From NCBI GenBank assembly GCA_963970005.1, contig CAXAMN010018724.1:30498-94497 (forward strand): DNA of 64,000 nt. Direction: 5' to 3'. The translations under genes were made by a program, and so were the position numbers. This stretch comes from Durusdinium trenchii. Taxonomy: Eukaryota; Sar; Dinophyceae; Suessiales; Symbiodiniaceae. Position 1 is the first letter of the stretch. The number at the start of each line of letters is the position of its first letter. Positions 51,296 to 63,299 of the stretch are shown in pieces. Below the pieces are notes generated by a model. That model was not told where the DNA came from and ran no database searches. It saw only the letters and a list, made by a program, of their open reading frames with translations.

Positions 51296-51408
51296 ATGGC
51301 TGGGTGTGGCAATCCAAGAAAGCACGCATCGTTGACATGAAAGTGTATGACCCACAAGAGCTTCGAAATGCTGCCAATGTTGACCCCAAATGTTTTGTGA
51401 TGCTTTGA
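51296..51408 (+). CDS. Probable last exon, unknown gene
   Basis: After TTTACAG|G the frame reads HGWVWQSKKARIVDMKVYDP, then QELRNAANVDPKCFVML and TGA. A protein-like, mixed composition ending in a clear stop. No family recognised. Confidence 0.5.
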
Positions 51409-52432
51409 AAGCGAGGAACCATCCAAGTTGGATTCCAACGTGATGTGGCCCAGGGCGAGAGAAGCCTTTGCCAGTGGAGCGGATTCGAGTGGAGCCAAAG
51501 CCACCCTGGCGCACTTGCTTTTGTGCGAAACAGGTCAAGGAAGGTTCAGTAAGGAAGACTTTGTTTGCCGCAAAAAAACATTTTTGGGTGGGAGCAATTC
51601 ATGCAGCTCTTCCCTCAACAGTGTGTTGATGGCATGAAATTGCAGGCTCTTCCTCACCGCGTCACGAGATTGATGCTTGGATCATCCACCTACACTCCTT
51701 CAAATCATCATCGATGTGTGGATGGCACCACCTGTTTGGCATTTGGATTTCATGGTCATCCGAACTTGGGGCTGTCTTCCGTCCACGTTGGCCCATGATG
51801 ACTTCAGGGAAGATAGACATGACATCACTCCACCCAGATCAATCCACTCTGGAAGCCCCATGTTGGACTCTCACCTTAGCATTGTTCCTACACCAAAAGA
51901 CTTGGACCATGTTGGACTCCAAAAACACGGACAAAAGGCCACCCAAATGGCGATCGACCCGACATCGACCCACTTCCGTGCCGCCCGCGCGCTCGGATGT
52001 GCCGTGCCGTGCCACGCTTGGGGCACCAGGTGGGTGACGTCGCGCTTCGCGCGGAAGCGCTTCAAGAAGAAACAGCACAGCTGGTTAGATGGGATCCAGG
52101 CGGTGGAACATCTGTGTTTGAACGGCAGCGAGCGCTCTCGGGAGGGTCACGGTGCCTGTGTTCTTCTTCCGCTGTTGGTGGGTGCCAAACTATTGGGGAA
52201 GAGCAGGATGAAAGACACCCAAGGATATGCGAGGAATACATTCAACAAAGATCACAGCAGGCTACAGTCCCTGGAAGATCAATGGAAGTGAACAATTCAA
52301 TTGCCTGTAGGATAACCATTTTCCTCTATACAAACAGGTGGGTTTCCACTTTCTTGCTTCAGAGAGTGTATCTTCCATAACCCACATGTTTCTTCATGAA
52401 CATGAATGCTCATCCTAGGGCCGTATAGCAAG

Positions 52433-52530
52433 GAGGAGCGTTCCTGAAAAAACGGATCAACGACCGCGACCGGGACGGACAGACCGGACGTCAGGCGGCC
52501 ATGATCCGGAGCGATCGCTTCATCGAGCTG
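52433..52530 (+). CDS. Exon, charged helical segment
   Basis: Acceptor AAGGAG|G, donor GAGCTG|GTGAGC (strong consensus). It reads GAFLKKRINDRDRDGQTGRQ, then AAMIRSDRFIEL. DRDRDG resembles the start of an EF-hand loop, but the Thr-Gly that follow do not complete one. Confidence 0.6.
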
Positions 52531-52900
52531 GTGAGCGTTTCTGGGCGTATAAAAGAGCATGGTGGAATTTACAGAAAGGCAGATGAGATGAATGGATACC
52601 TGCTGCTTCCTGTCGAAATGACCTATAATTAATGGACAACTACATCCACACTTCCGTATTTGTCTGGACAAGACACTCATTGAAAGGTGCTGGGTATAAA
52701 TCGATACCCTGCAATTGCAAGTCCAGTTGACTCAGTCAAATCGTTGCTTTGTAGTTTTGTAGTCGTTTTCTTTTAACTTCCTTGAGTGATGTTGTTGTAT
52801 GACCAACACCAGTAAAGTGAGGTTGACCTGACCCTGTAGGGCTATTGCTTGTGATGAGCGGCTGTAGGACCCAGTCGATCCGCACCGCACCGCAGCGTAG

Positions 52901-53045
52901 CACCGCCTACCGCCTTCGCACGGCTGCCCGTGGCGAATCGGCGGCTGGAACGAGGCTGGAACGCGAATCTCGCGGAAGGACATCGAGCGGTTGTCGCCCA
53001 AGGAATTCGCGGATGCGCGGGAGCCCATTCAGATTGGTGGACACG
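52901..53045 (+). CDS. Exon, unknown gene
   Basis: After CGTAG|C the frame reads HGCPWRIGGWNEAGTRISRK, then DIERLSPKEFADAREPIQIG and GH, ending at CACG|GTCGGT. It follows the previous exon by 370 bases on the same strand and probably belongs to the same gene. No known domain. Confidence 0.5.
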
Positions 53046-54474
53046 GTCGGTGGGAAAGGTTGGAAGGGGCTGGATGGAGAGTTGGTGAGTGGAAGAAGGA
53101 AAGGCATGAAACGGATGACACCAGATATATCCGGATATCCTCCATACCCATTTCATAGACATCATTCTCTATAAAATGCAATCTCTCAGCCGATATGCAA
53201 CAAGTAAGGGGGATATCCAGATATGATGCATCTGATGTTGATGGATTCCGGGGATCCAAGGCTGGAGCTTCGCTAGCTTCACTTGAATGGATCCCTCAAT
53301 TGAAGTATCTCTGATATTGCAACATATGGAAACCATGTCGTTGAGAAATCAAGAATACGTTCTCCACCAGGAGGATGTTGCTGTGTATTTTGAGACAAAT
53401 AGAGAGAACTTCCATGAACTTCCTATTGTTGTTTCACGGTGGGGTGGCCCTCCACTGATTTCTGGCATGACGGACCGAGTTTGGGTTTGCACCCAGTGCA
53501 AACATGTGCAAACTGACTGTGTCAATTTCCCAGGCTTTGACTGGTGTGGAGTTGGAGGAGCCCTTTCCCGTGGAGGCATGTGGAAAGCAACAGCGCGAGC
53601 AGCATGGCAGGTGCATGGACTTTGAACAACAGGTAGAAATAGATCGAGTTATAGCGGTTTTGCTCCTTTATGATTGCTTATTATATATAAGCAGGTCCAG
53701 ACATCCTTCTATGAGGGTAGCTTTGTGCATTGATTCTGCTGCTGTGCATTTTTGACGCGCATTTTTGCGAGAGTCTTGGTATGTAACACCTTCCAAGGTA
53801 AGATGCTTTTACCGAATCCCGAATCCTTCACACATGGGATGAGTCACTTTGGAGTTTGCCCGAGGATTGACACTCTTATGTACAGCTCTCAACCCAAAGA
53901 GCATTTTTATGATCCAGACCGGGGAAACCATCCCGGCAGCTTCGGACTTGGGACTCTCAAACCGCGGCAGCCGCTGCGTATTTGTCATCTCTCCTCGTCG
54001 CATAGCTCCTCGCTCGCCCCCTTCTTGCCGTTCGTTTGAAACGGCGGAGGTGGAGAAGCTGCATCCTCCTCACATGCAGTACTTATGCTTCCCAAGTCGG
54101 AGAGCCTACCTGAGCCCCTCGGCAAGACGCAGATGCAGTGAAGCTGCATCGCTCGGTGTTCGGCTGCGTGGCTCGGTGAAGCTGGGGCTTTTTGGGGCCG
54201 CCAGGTTTGCACCTTGGTGCTCCAGGCATGTAGAGTGACTGCAGAGTGCATGCTATACAGCCTGTGTCATGTGGTGCACCTTTCCAAGACTACCTTCCTC
54301 TACAAATCAGTGAGTTCGGGACAGCTTCAGAGTTCTAGAGACAACACGTTAAAACAAACAGGGGTTGCTTCCAGCTGTGGAACGACCGGAAGGAAGTGCC
54401 CAGCGAAGGTTGTTTTGCACCACTGTAAGCACCTTCCACCAGCACCAGCACCTCACCTGACCTCCCCTCGCGTG

Positions 54475-54592
54475 GATCGCACGACTGGCGATGCGCCGGG
54501 CAGATCCGCCGGAAGATCCCACGCAAAACCTCTACGTGCCTTTGCCCTTGGATGAGGAGGCCGCTGAGACCAGGGGCGAGACGCACCACTCA
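54475..54592 (+). CDS. Candidate exon, unknown gene
   Basis: The frame reads ARLAMRRADPPEDPTQNLYV, then PLPLDEEAAETRGETHH. High G/C and an acidic, protein-like composition. Splice ends not fixed. Confidence 0.45.
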
Positions 54593-55937
54593 ACGCGCGC
54601 GGGTTCATTAGAAATAATCAGGACATATCAGGACTAATGGGGGGCGTCATAGTGAGTTTATTCGGGTGGCCCACGTGACCTCCATGAATAAGTTTTGTGA
54701 ATAGTTTTGACTGGAATAACTTTTTGCCAGGGGGTCAGTTCAAGGGGTGTACAAGGGGCCATTGGAATAAATTGGTGACAAACCCCCTCTACAGACATAA
54801 TCTGGAATAATTGTTGCCAACAAACATCTTGCTGACGTTGGCTCAACATGTGGATAGAAGTCAAGAAGGGCCAATGACAAAGAAGTAGAATCAGAAATAT
54901 GTTATTTTTTACAGAACAGCATCAGGGGAGGTCAGAAAGCTATCAAGCTCAGAGTAAATGACACGGACTGCACCTGTCTTGAAGATTTCCAAGCCTATCA
55001 TACCAACCAGTGGCCTGTGAGCACCATGTCAGCTTCCTTTGCAGCACTACTGGATGAGCCCTTCTGTGATTTGAGCCTGCCTTAACAGGGGTACGCATTA
55101 CTACTCCGTCCACTGGATGTTCATGCGACATTCTCCCGCAGGTTTCTTCGGGCCTCATTGGGTTTGACGCATCTTTCTGTAGGTTGAACCATGGGCCGAG
55201 CTTCCCCAGATGCATCTCTGAGATCTCTTCTTATCCCTCATTCACTGCTGTCCCTGCACAGGGAGTGTAATGTGGGACTTCATGCCCATAGATCAACCAT
55301 ACACCCAAATGCTCAAAATGTATCCAAACCGTGGGTGTATGGATCATGCTTAGAACATTCTGGACTCTGGACCTCACCTATGTTTGATTTGTCAACAATG
55401 ATCAACAATAAGGACATTACCTTGAGGAGGAGGATTGGATTTTACCCCAAAGCTCGCTCGCCGCTGTTGAAGCCCAACGAACCTCCTGATCGCAGACACG
55501 GAACGATCTGCAGCTACAGAAGATTTCGCCCCTTGGTAGGCGGGTTAGGCCCCAGGAAAAGGCGGAATCCATAAGCATCAGCAGAATAATGCGTGGGCTG
55601 TTCGATTTTTTTGGTGAAAAAGAGAGTTGGCTGGCAACCAGTTGACGTGGTATGACTCTACGATGGGGAGTTCTCGAACTTTTGCGCACACAGAGCAGCC
55701 CTCATGTTCGAGATGTTTCTCAACTTCCACTCAAACGATCCTTCTGTCGATTTGGCATGCATTCCCAAAAGGTGGGAACCCTCGCTGTGCACATGGGGAG
55801 ATACACCAGGAACGACAGTTGGAAGTGGAGCTGCAAACGAAAGTGACCCTGGAAAGCGTGGGTGTGAAGCATGGGTGTCATGGCACGGAACACATACCAA
55901 GGACCTTCAGCGGCGAAGGACCAACGGTTTCAACGAG

Positions 55938-56019
55938 ACCTGGGAGTTTGGGTTTTGGACGAAAACGGCCAGGACTTGTGGTACAATGCCGCGGCTTTTG
56001 GAACCTATTTCCAACGGAG
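55938..56019 (+). CDS. Exon, unknown gene
   Basis: Acceptor ACGAG|A, donor CGGAG|GTGGAA. It reads LGVWVLDENGQDLWYNAAAF, then GTYFQR. Alternation of aromatic and small residues suggests a beta-rich domain. Family not recognised. Confidence 0.5.
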
Positions 56020-56143
56020 GTGGAAGAACACTATATAGACTATCCCATAGGTACCTCAGTAGGGTCCTAAAAGGGTTACTTAACCTCTCGTGGTTATTCT
56101 TTGTTTGGTACCAGTCACCAAGACGAATGTCCCACGCTCCCAG

Positions 56144-56213
56144 GTTCGTGATGTGCAACCTGCGGCAGCAGCTGCAGCTTCAAGCGCGCGTGGCATGTGT
56201 ACCACGTGTCACG
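56144..56213 (+). CDS. Exon with consensus splice sites
   Basis: Seventy bases between CCCAG|G and ACG|GTGAGT. Two frames are open: FVMCNLRQQLQLQARVACVP or VQPAAAAAASSARGMCTTC. The frame cannot be chosen without neighbours, but the splice outline is among the best in the window. Confidence 0.45.
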
Positions 56214-56661
56214 GTGAGTGTCTTCTTTCGGGGCACTGGGAGAGACCACTTGTGGAAGAGGAGGTTCAAAGACTGGCCTTGAAGTCGTGAGTCACTTGAT
56301 CTTTCGGCGATGTTGACGCCGTGAAGTACTGAGAATGTACTGAGAGACGCCATTCTTTTCACCTTCCAGACCACCCAGGGACACGCGGCGATCCGCGTTG
56401 CGGGTGATGCTTCCTCTGTTTGAGCGAATCAGTTCGCAACCTCGCATCAAATTCATCGAAATGAACACGTCCTCCCAGGTTGGAGCCCTTTTTGGGACAT
56501 GCCTCCCAAAAGTGACTAGAAAGGATCACATCTCGACAGATATGGCGGCTTTATAGTGGCTTTACATAGTCGTGGGGTCTACTGTTACCGATTTCACGGT
56601 TTTGGCCGTCCATTTCCAGAACCAACGGTCGCCAGGCCGCTGCGAGAAAAAAAATCAGCAG

Positions 56662-56778
56662 ACCCCAAACGAATGGACCGTCACCTGCCAGGCTCGCCCG
56701 GATGAGTGGCCGGACTCCTCCAAGCCACTGTGGTGTGGCAAACACAGCATCTTGGTGCAGCCTGTTCCGGTGGGATGA
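56662..56778 (+). CDS. Probable last exon
   Basis: The frame reads NEWTVTCQARPDEWPDSSKP, then LWCGKHSILVQPVPVG and TGA. It follows the two preceding plus-strand exons and may end the same gene. No family recognised. Confidence 0.5.
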   Translation, partial: TPNEWTVTCQARPDEWPDSSKPLWCGKHSILVQPVPVG

Positions 56779-57039
56779 CCTGTGACGACCGCCCGTGCTT
56801 CCGTCGGTGCTTCCGTCGGTGCACGGCCGGTCGATGTGGTAACACGCACTCCTTGAACAATCCCCTCAAAAGCATTCGATCGATATACTAATGGTTCCGG
56901 AATTGTGCCAATTCCACTAGAACATGTTGTTTGTTTGATTGTGTTGTTTATGTTGTGTGCATTTGATTGGTTTGTTTCGTTGTCGTGGTTTCTGAGGAAG
57001 AGGCAACAGCGTTGGAGTGAACAATACCTATGGCAATTA

Positions 57040-57405
57040 GCCCTATGAAATGGGGGGGGTCAACCCCCCGTATAAAACGTTTTATGGACATTCCAGGGGG
57101 GGTTGGCCGCCCTCATTTTATAGATATTTTGCCTGTTGCATCGTGATGCGTACAAAAATGAAACGGAATTGGACAGGTCACGTGTGTCTGAGATTTCAGA
57201 CCATGTCTTTTTCGCTCAATCACCCGTTTCTGACAGATGTAGAATATATGTATCCCTCCTCATTTCATAGTAGATTTCAAGGACATGATGACATGTAGCG
57301 CATGTTGGCCCCCCCCATTTTATACAGGAGGTGTTTTCCTCAAACCCTCTCAAATTATAGACGAGAGGGGGTTGGACAGCCCATTTTATGTCTATAAAAT
57401 GGGGT
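57040..57405. repeat. ATTTTATA inverted-repeat cluster
   Basis: Several CCCATTTTATA words in both orientations among G- and C-runs, including a perfect 10-bp-arm hairpin CCCATTTTAT-GTCT-ATAAAATGGG at 57380-57403. MITE-like remnant. Confidence 0.6.
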
Positions 57406-57900
57406 GCAAGACCCCCACCCGTAATTGCCACATGTATAGTGAACATATAGATCATACGATTGTTGGAACAAACTTCAAACTGCCAAAGTTTCGCATTGAA
57501 TCCGTGCACAAATTCTGTGACTTTTGCAATATGGTCCTCCATCAAAGCTCAAGTCGATGAATAGTCTTGTGGGTCTCACTCAGCATGCAGCACGACAGGT
57601 GACCAAAAACTAAGATCAAGGTTTCCTGGCATAAACCCTTCAGATTCCAATGATACATTGCATCGGGAAGGAAAGCTACAAGCCAGAAAACATATCGCGG
57701 CTTACTTACCATGTTACTGTGTTTTTGACGACAAACCAAGCATGTATATATAGAGACGCACAAAACTACATGTAAGCTCCAAGTACTTAGGAAGGTGTTT
57801 GGACCCCTCAAACCCACCCACATCACCTTCCGGGGATGTGGTTGGAGCCCTTGTGTAGACATCATAGAAATGGCTGGGTCGTTACAAGTGTTCTCCAACA

Positions 57901-57980
57901 CGCCCAAGTGAGGCCAGCGACGCTTCCTCCGGCCCGGCGATGAGCACGAGGTGGGTGTTGACACCGGTGGGCAGACGGGA
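57901..57980 (-). CDS. Exon, minus-strand gene
   Basis: Between TCTGCAG|T and TTGGGC|GTGTTG. It reads SRLPTGVNTHLVLIAGPEEA, then SLASLG. A hydrophobic strand (HLVLIAGP) followed by an acidic helix start, typical of an alpha/beta fold. Family unknown. Confidence 0.5.
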
Positions 57981-58621
57981 CTGCAGACATACCAAGCGAA
58001 AAGCCTTGTGTCTTTTTCTTCGGGAAGGGTGTTGTCAAAGGACGTCGGTATCCTCAAATTTGCAGGTCCCTTCCTCTTATGAACGTTCCAGCCATAGTCG
58101 TATGTGAGTGCAATTAATTTCACACCCTAGTTTGGAAGCCCCAATGCACGTCCACATGCTGGGCTCTAGGTCTTCAATGTGAATTCAAGTTCATTGGCTT
58201 TGTCAAATTTTCCATCTTGGGGCTCAATGCCACGATCCTTAGCTTGGTTTACTACACGCATGTCAGCCCAAGGATTCATTCATGTATGATCCGCTGCAGG
58301 AGTTGTATTTTGCTTGATTGCCTCCTTCCCTGCGTGGACCTGACGAAACACCTGGACCAGTGGGAGAACCGGTGGGAGAAGATCACTTTGTTTTGTTCAT
58401 AGATCCGAATGCCTATCACCTGGTATCAGCAACGACTCCACCAGTTGACTAAATTGTCCCATTGACTCCACCATTCCTACACCCTACTTGTATGCATCCA
58501 CATACCTTCGGTTGGGTACGACTGGGCCCTCCAAGACCCCCTACATAACAGTGTCTCCCTGCTCACCGTACCTCAGGTAAGGTATGTGGATCCAATAGCC
58601 TTTGGGCTTCGGCGTCCGCAG

Positions 58622-58675
58622 GTCTTGGACATCCACGACCTGGACGAGGACACGCTGCCTGTGTGCCTGTCTTAG
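58622..58675 (+). CDS. Candidate exon, short
   Basis: After GTCCGCAG|G the frame reads VLDIHDLDEDTLPVCLS and TAG. A terminal exon or a short internal one; acidic. It stands alone. Confidence 0.4.
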   Translation, partial: VLDIHDLDEDTLPVCLS

Positions 58676-58851
58676 AGTGCCCATACGTTATGGGGTCTTA
58701 ATTGGGACATTGGATTCAGCCACTACTGGTTATACTGTAAGTTATAGCATGCTAGAGCTTGATGGTTCTTCTTTTGCCTTGTGAAAGCGGTTCAGAACCG
58801 CTGTGTTCATAGTATAGCCAGATTACATAGTATAGCCATTCTTTCATATTC

Positions 58852-59004
58852 TTAGTCACTAAGCTCTTTACATTTTTCTATAACCTGCTTCACCTCTTTT
58901 TTCACCTGTTTCCGACGAACGTCGGAGTCCCCTTCGCCGCCTCTTTCACCTGAGCCGAGACGAGGCGCTTCCATTGGCGCTCGGAGCTTCGGTTGGGAAG
59001 CCAC
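58852..59004 (-). CDS. Last exon, minus-strand gene
   Basis: Acceptor CGCCAG|G. It reads VASQPKLRAPMEAPRLGSGE, then GGEGDSDVRRKQVKKEVKQV and IEKCKELSD to a TAG. The basic helical C-terminus is preceded by a disordered segment. Same strand and probable gene as 59344-59422. Confidence 0.55.
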   Translation of the reverse strand: MASQPKLRAPMEAPRLGSGERGGEGDSDVRRKQVKKEVKQVIEKCKELSD

Positions 59005-59343
59005 CTGGCGTGTGAGAGGATCGCGCAGGAGAGGCTTTGGACAAGTGAAAGTGGGGGGAACAGGAAGGCACACTGTTTCCCTGGTTTTGCTGATCAGGTG
59101 ATGTTCTATTTTCCCTATGGTTAAAGCCCCCTTCTGGGGAAATGTTTTGTTTTTTTGTGTGTGTTTTTTTCTGGGTTCCTTAAGCAAATCCAAGTTTCTG
59201 ATCCCTTGCAGAAATTCTGTACATAAATCCTGCGCGTCCGCTTTCTCGTTGGCATGGACAACCAAGGGCCTCTTTTGCACCAAGGAACCAGGGGGTATAT
59301 AACCAGGGGACCAAGGGACCAGAACACATGGAAAAAGGTTTAC

Positions 59344-59422
59344 GGTGTGAGAAAACTGGACGTCCCCCCGATTGGGCAGGCCGTGGGCGAAAAAGACGGA
59401 ACCGGCCGGGAAAACGGTGGAA
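59344..59422 (-). CDS. Exon, minus-strand gene
   Basis: Between CTCCTCAG|T and CACACC|GTAAAC. It reads STVFPAGSVFFAHGLPNRGD, then VQFSHT. Ends at a codon boundary, so it could join directly to VASQPKL at 59004. No family recognised. Confidence 0.55.
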
Positions 59423-60921
59423 CTGAGGAGTTTTGGCGGGTTGTGCGGCCATGGGGGCATGGAAGTGGGTGATAGTGGGTGTTTTGTTTTGTTTGTTTGT
59501 TTGTTTTGTTTGTGTTCAAGATGTTTTTTTTTGAGGGATTGACTGACAGACTATTTGCGTGTGTCCAGAGACAGAATCAGAAATCTAGGCAAGTAGCACG
59601 AGGTAGCACAAGGATGCTTTGGGGTGATGTGTACATTCTGTACTGTCACAGCATGCATTTGGGCATTGGGGTTTCCAACATGCGAGCCTGATGGAGTCAG
59701 GATAGAGAGATTTGGAACATTCAACACCTACAACACCAAATGTATATCCCAATCACGCTGGCTACTTAGACACCTTTCCCATCAACCGTTGGTTCTCTTT
59801 CCACTGTGCTCACCAATCCTATGATGTTGGTCCATTTATTCGTGGTAGTCCGTTTTTCTTCCAAATGTTTCTCCTATCAGATCTCTCCAGTAGTGCAGAT
59901 TTGAACTCCAGGACTTGCTGCCGAATGAGCCAAGCTTTGCGGATAATTTCCTCCACGAGTCCTTGCGGAGTTCCTTGGCCATTCTCTTTCGGCGGCTGGC
60001 GTGAGAAGTGGGTTGAGAGGCGGAAACGAGTCCAACACAGCTGCTGGGCCTGGGTGGAGTTGAATATTTCTATATATGTTGGGTTTGTCCATGTTTGTCC
60101 TACTACCTGCAACAGTCAGTAAGCAAGTATATATCACTATTTTAGGGGAGGCCTGCACGAACTATCATCATCCATTGTCACTTGTAATAGGATACTGTAG
60201 ATCCAATACATGTTTGGGTCTAATATGCTTATCCCCAAGTGGATGGACAATGGACTTTGACACATTAGAATAGGGAAAGAAACCTATTCACAGCTGCAAG
60301 GACCACCACCAATTCAATGTTATATACACTGTAACATGTGCCTTCCCTTGCAAGTGTACATCACCATCCTTGCCATACATACAGCATCAGCATATGACAA
60401 TTAACTTTACACCCGCGAAATTTAACATCAGCAACAAATAAAAATAAAACAATTTCTGTGCGGTATGTTAGCGTGAGGCAAGGTGAGACTAACATGGATC
60501 ATTTCCAGATGCTGGATTCCCTGGATCTTGACTACTCTGAGGTATTCCATGATAGCCTCTCCTGGGTGCTGCATTTGTAGTGCGCCAATCTTCATTCCAT
60601 CCTTGTGGTGGTCTATGTTAGTCTCCCCAACCACCTCTTCCCCTGAGACCGATGGTTTCCATACCCCCCAGGAAACCAAACGAGCAGGGAGGCCACGTTA
60701 GTGAGCACTGAGACTTGATGTCGTGTTCCATGATAGTTTTCGCGGGAGTATATCAGGATAACTGAAAACAACAAGTAATACATACAATGACAATGATCCA
60801 ATGTTTACATATTTATATACATATAGGTTGTACTGTAAATCACAATTGTATGTATATCACAACACGTTAATCTATAGCTTACCTGATCAACTCCTGACCA
60901 GGCCACCGGGGCGCCTCTAAG

Positions 60922-61016
60922 GCCTGCTGGATGAGGAGAGCACCATCCAGGAATTGGACCTGCGAGGGAACGGCCTGACGCGGGAGGACGTGCCCGAAGC
61001 CTCAGAGCTCGGGAGA
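60922..61016 (+). CDS. Leucine-rich-repeat exon 1
   Basis: Acceptor CTCTAAG|G. It reads LLDEESTIQELDLRGNGLTR, then EDVPEASELGRA. ELDLRGNGLT is an LRR core of the ribonuclease-inhibitor type (xLxLxxNxL). One repeat per exon is common for such genes. Probably a protein-interaction domain. Confidence 0.6.
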
Positions 61017-61139
61017 GCGAGAAGAGCGTGGCGAGGCGAGGCACGTTTTTCAACATGAAGAAAAGGGTATTCTTCTTCAGTTGTTTTTTTTGGGGGGAAA
61101 GTAGATAGGTTCTAGCAGGACAAAAGAATGACAAACATG

Positions 61140-61265
61140 GATGGTGGTGTTCGTATTCGTTTGTTGTTGTGGTTGTGGTTGTGGTTGTGGTTGTGGTTGT
61201 GGTTCTTGTTGTTGTTGCTGTTGGTGTTGTGGTTGTTGTTGTTGTTGGTGGTGGTGGTGGTGGTT
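61140..61265. repeat. GGTTGT/TTG microsatellite
   Basis: Irregular TTGTGG and TTG trinucleotide repeats on the plus strand, inside the presumed intron between the two LRR exons. Poly-Val and poly-Thr frames here are artefacts. Confidence 0.9.
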
Positions 61266-61295
61266 CCTCTCTTTTTTGTATTTCTACTTTGTTAG

Positions 61296-61338
61296 GTTCC
61301 AACTCCTGGGACACGGATTGGACCTTAGGGGCAACAAG
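61296..61338 (+). CDS. Leucine-rich-repeat exon 2
   Basis: Acceptor TTGTTAG|G. It reads FQLLGHGLDLRGNKL before a TAG that is probably already intronic. LDLRGNKL repeats the LRR core of the exon 300 bases upstream, which makes a common gene likely. Confidence 0.5.
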
Positions 61339-61539
61339 TTGTAGCTCCTGAAACATAGAGACTGAGACGTTGTCCTTTGTGGCTCCACCACACTCAATCA
61401 AATTTGATTGTGGTTTGAGGGATCCAGGAACAAATAGCGTTCAGTGTAGGACAACATGGTTGCATACAACTGCGCCACTTCCCTAAACTTCGGAGATTGG
61501 CAAGGTTTCTTCAGTTTTTTCAGTTTCGGTGTCCTCGGG

Positions 61540-61689
61540 GCGACCCATCGACACGGTTCCCGGCCGAATTCGACCCAGGACGAGCCCCTTTTGGTGGTGG
61601 ACTTGTTGTTCCCGGCCAGTGAAAGGAAGTTCATTGCTTCGGACCACGAGGTGAACTACTTGTGGAACTACTTGTGGTGTTCTCCATGA
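61540..61689 (+). CDS. Candidate last exon
   Basis: The frame reads RPNSTQDEPLLVVDLLFPAS, then ERKFIASDHEVNYLWNYLWC and SP to a TGA. The hydrophobic strand LLVVDLLFP followed by a mixed tail looks like a true protein end. Relation to the LRR exons unknown. Confidence 0.45.
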   Translation, partial: ATHRHGSRPNSTQDEPLLVVDLLFPASERKFIASDHEVNYLWNYLWCSP

Positions 61690-61752
61690 AGTGTGTGTGT
61701 GTGTGTGTGTTCCACTTCATGGAGTCCATTTCATATTTGTTCGATCGAAGAT

Positions 61753-61961
61753 GTTTTGTAGATGGTGTTGAAATCTCCAACCAAAGATGATCCAACCAAT
61801 GAGTCCCAGAGTTCTTGATCCAGCAAAACCTGGGAGTCCTTGGCTCTTAGTATCGACTGCAACTCCGCATCTTGGGAGTCCTCGTCCACCCGAAAAATCC
61901 ACCACCGGACGTCCGACTCTGTGTCCAGATTCCGCCGTTCGGTGAGAAACAAGAGCCGCAC
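61753..61961 (-). CDS. Exon, minus-strand gene
   Basis: The frame reads RRNLDTESDVRWWIFRVDED, then SQDAELQSILRAKDSQVLLD and QELWDSLVGSSLVG. Strongly acidic and helical; protein-like over 60 codons. Opposite strand to the LRR exons. Family unknown. Confidence 0.5.
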
Positions 61962-63069
61962 TGAGGAACTTGCTCTTGGATTTGGTCTCGAGCCACAAGA
62001 GCCTGGTGCGCCGGGCGTCTTGGGCCGGTTGGCCGGTGCGCCGAACGGCTGGACGGCGGAAGATTGTCAGAGCGCCTGGGTGAAGGCCCTGGGTATGACC
62101 GCACCATTTGAGATAAGAAGATTCCCACCAGCTGAGATGGTCATTTGGAGACAACCAGTCTCAGCCCATGACCTCTTCACTCAGGTCTGAACCAGATTCC
62201 TGTCTTGGCAATGCCCTCAGACCCGTCGGACCCGAGTGACGTCGCGGACTTGAGCTAAGTCAAAGGGAAGCTTGAACAAATATATTTTCTATATATGTTC
62301 TACAGACATAGACATCCACCAGTAGCATAGTAGCACAGGTCCATCAGGTCCTTGTCAAGTCATTGCTTGAGGAAGCATGTCGGTGATCTTTCGACCTTGT
62401 TTTTTAGGAGGAAGAGGCGGCCACCTGTCCAACTCTGAGCGGGGCTCCCCGCCGTGCGACTTCGGGGTGATACGTCACGGCCATTCACGGCATGGTTTGC
62501 GGGTGTTTGCGCACTAGATTTGGGAAGACATGTTCGTTGCATAGCAGATCCGATCCTTCAAAGGCAGGCGTACCCAAGGGGGCCTTGGGTGGCGTAGGCA
62601 CTTCTCATTCCGACGTAGGGATTTGACACGATTTGACAAGACGTGATGAAGCCGCATAGAGAAAGATTATCTTCAGCGGCATTTATGACACTCCAGTTCC
62701 GTGCCTTTACTTTCCAGTCTGTTCAAGGGTTGGCAAAGACCAGTGTTCTACTCACCAATACCAGGCTTTTAGATCTACAGTCGTGAAAGCCCTGTGTTGC
62801 GTGCCCTTCAATTTGGGGGTATTCAGTGCTGCTGCTCGGGCAATCTCGCACGCAAGAGCTGCCACTGAGTTATCGATGGCAATGGCCTGAAGGAGAGTGC
62901 GAAGGCCAGTTTTGATGCTTGTGATGCGAATGGCCAGATGCGCATTCCCCCAAGAAACAGAAGCTTGCAGACAGACAATGCTAGGCTAGTAGAATTTCAA
63001 TCGATGGAAATAGTTCGTACATTACTTGACTTTTTATAGGAGGGATATCCACTGTTCTATGTCTTGCAG

Positions 63070-63289
63070 GGTCACACAGCTTCAGGTGTCTGACGATGCT
63101 TCATATGATGGCGATGAAGAAGAGGACCCGGGTCAGTGCCGAAGGGTTCCACGATGCAAACAACCACATGAGTCTCATGTCTTTTCACATGAGTCGCCTG
63201 TGTTTACTCCAATCAAAGGAGCCATGATGCTCGAACAACTCCAACATATCCGCGATTCACAGGGGGTTTCCAGCATCGTCCCTTGTTGA
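63070..63289 (+). CDS. Candidate last exon, acidic
   Basis: After GTCTTGCAG|G the frame reads VTQLQVSDDASYDGDEEEDP, then GQCRRVPRCKQPHESHVFS and MMLEQLQHIRDSQGV to a TGA. A clear acceptor and open frame; no motif. Confidence 0.45.
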
Positions 63290-63299
63290 CCTACGAGAA

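Noticed and set aside
52460-52490. EF-hand suggested by DRDRDG
   Set aside because: The rest of the 12-residue loop (Ile at 8, Glu at 12) is missing.
61141-61401. Poly-Val and poly-Thr ORFs near 61.2 kb
   Set aside because: Translation of the TTG/GGTTGT microsatellite.
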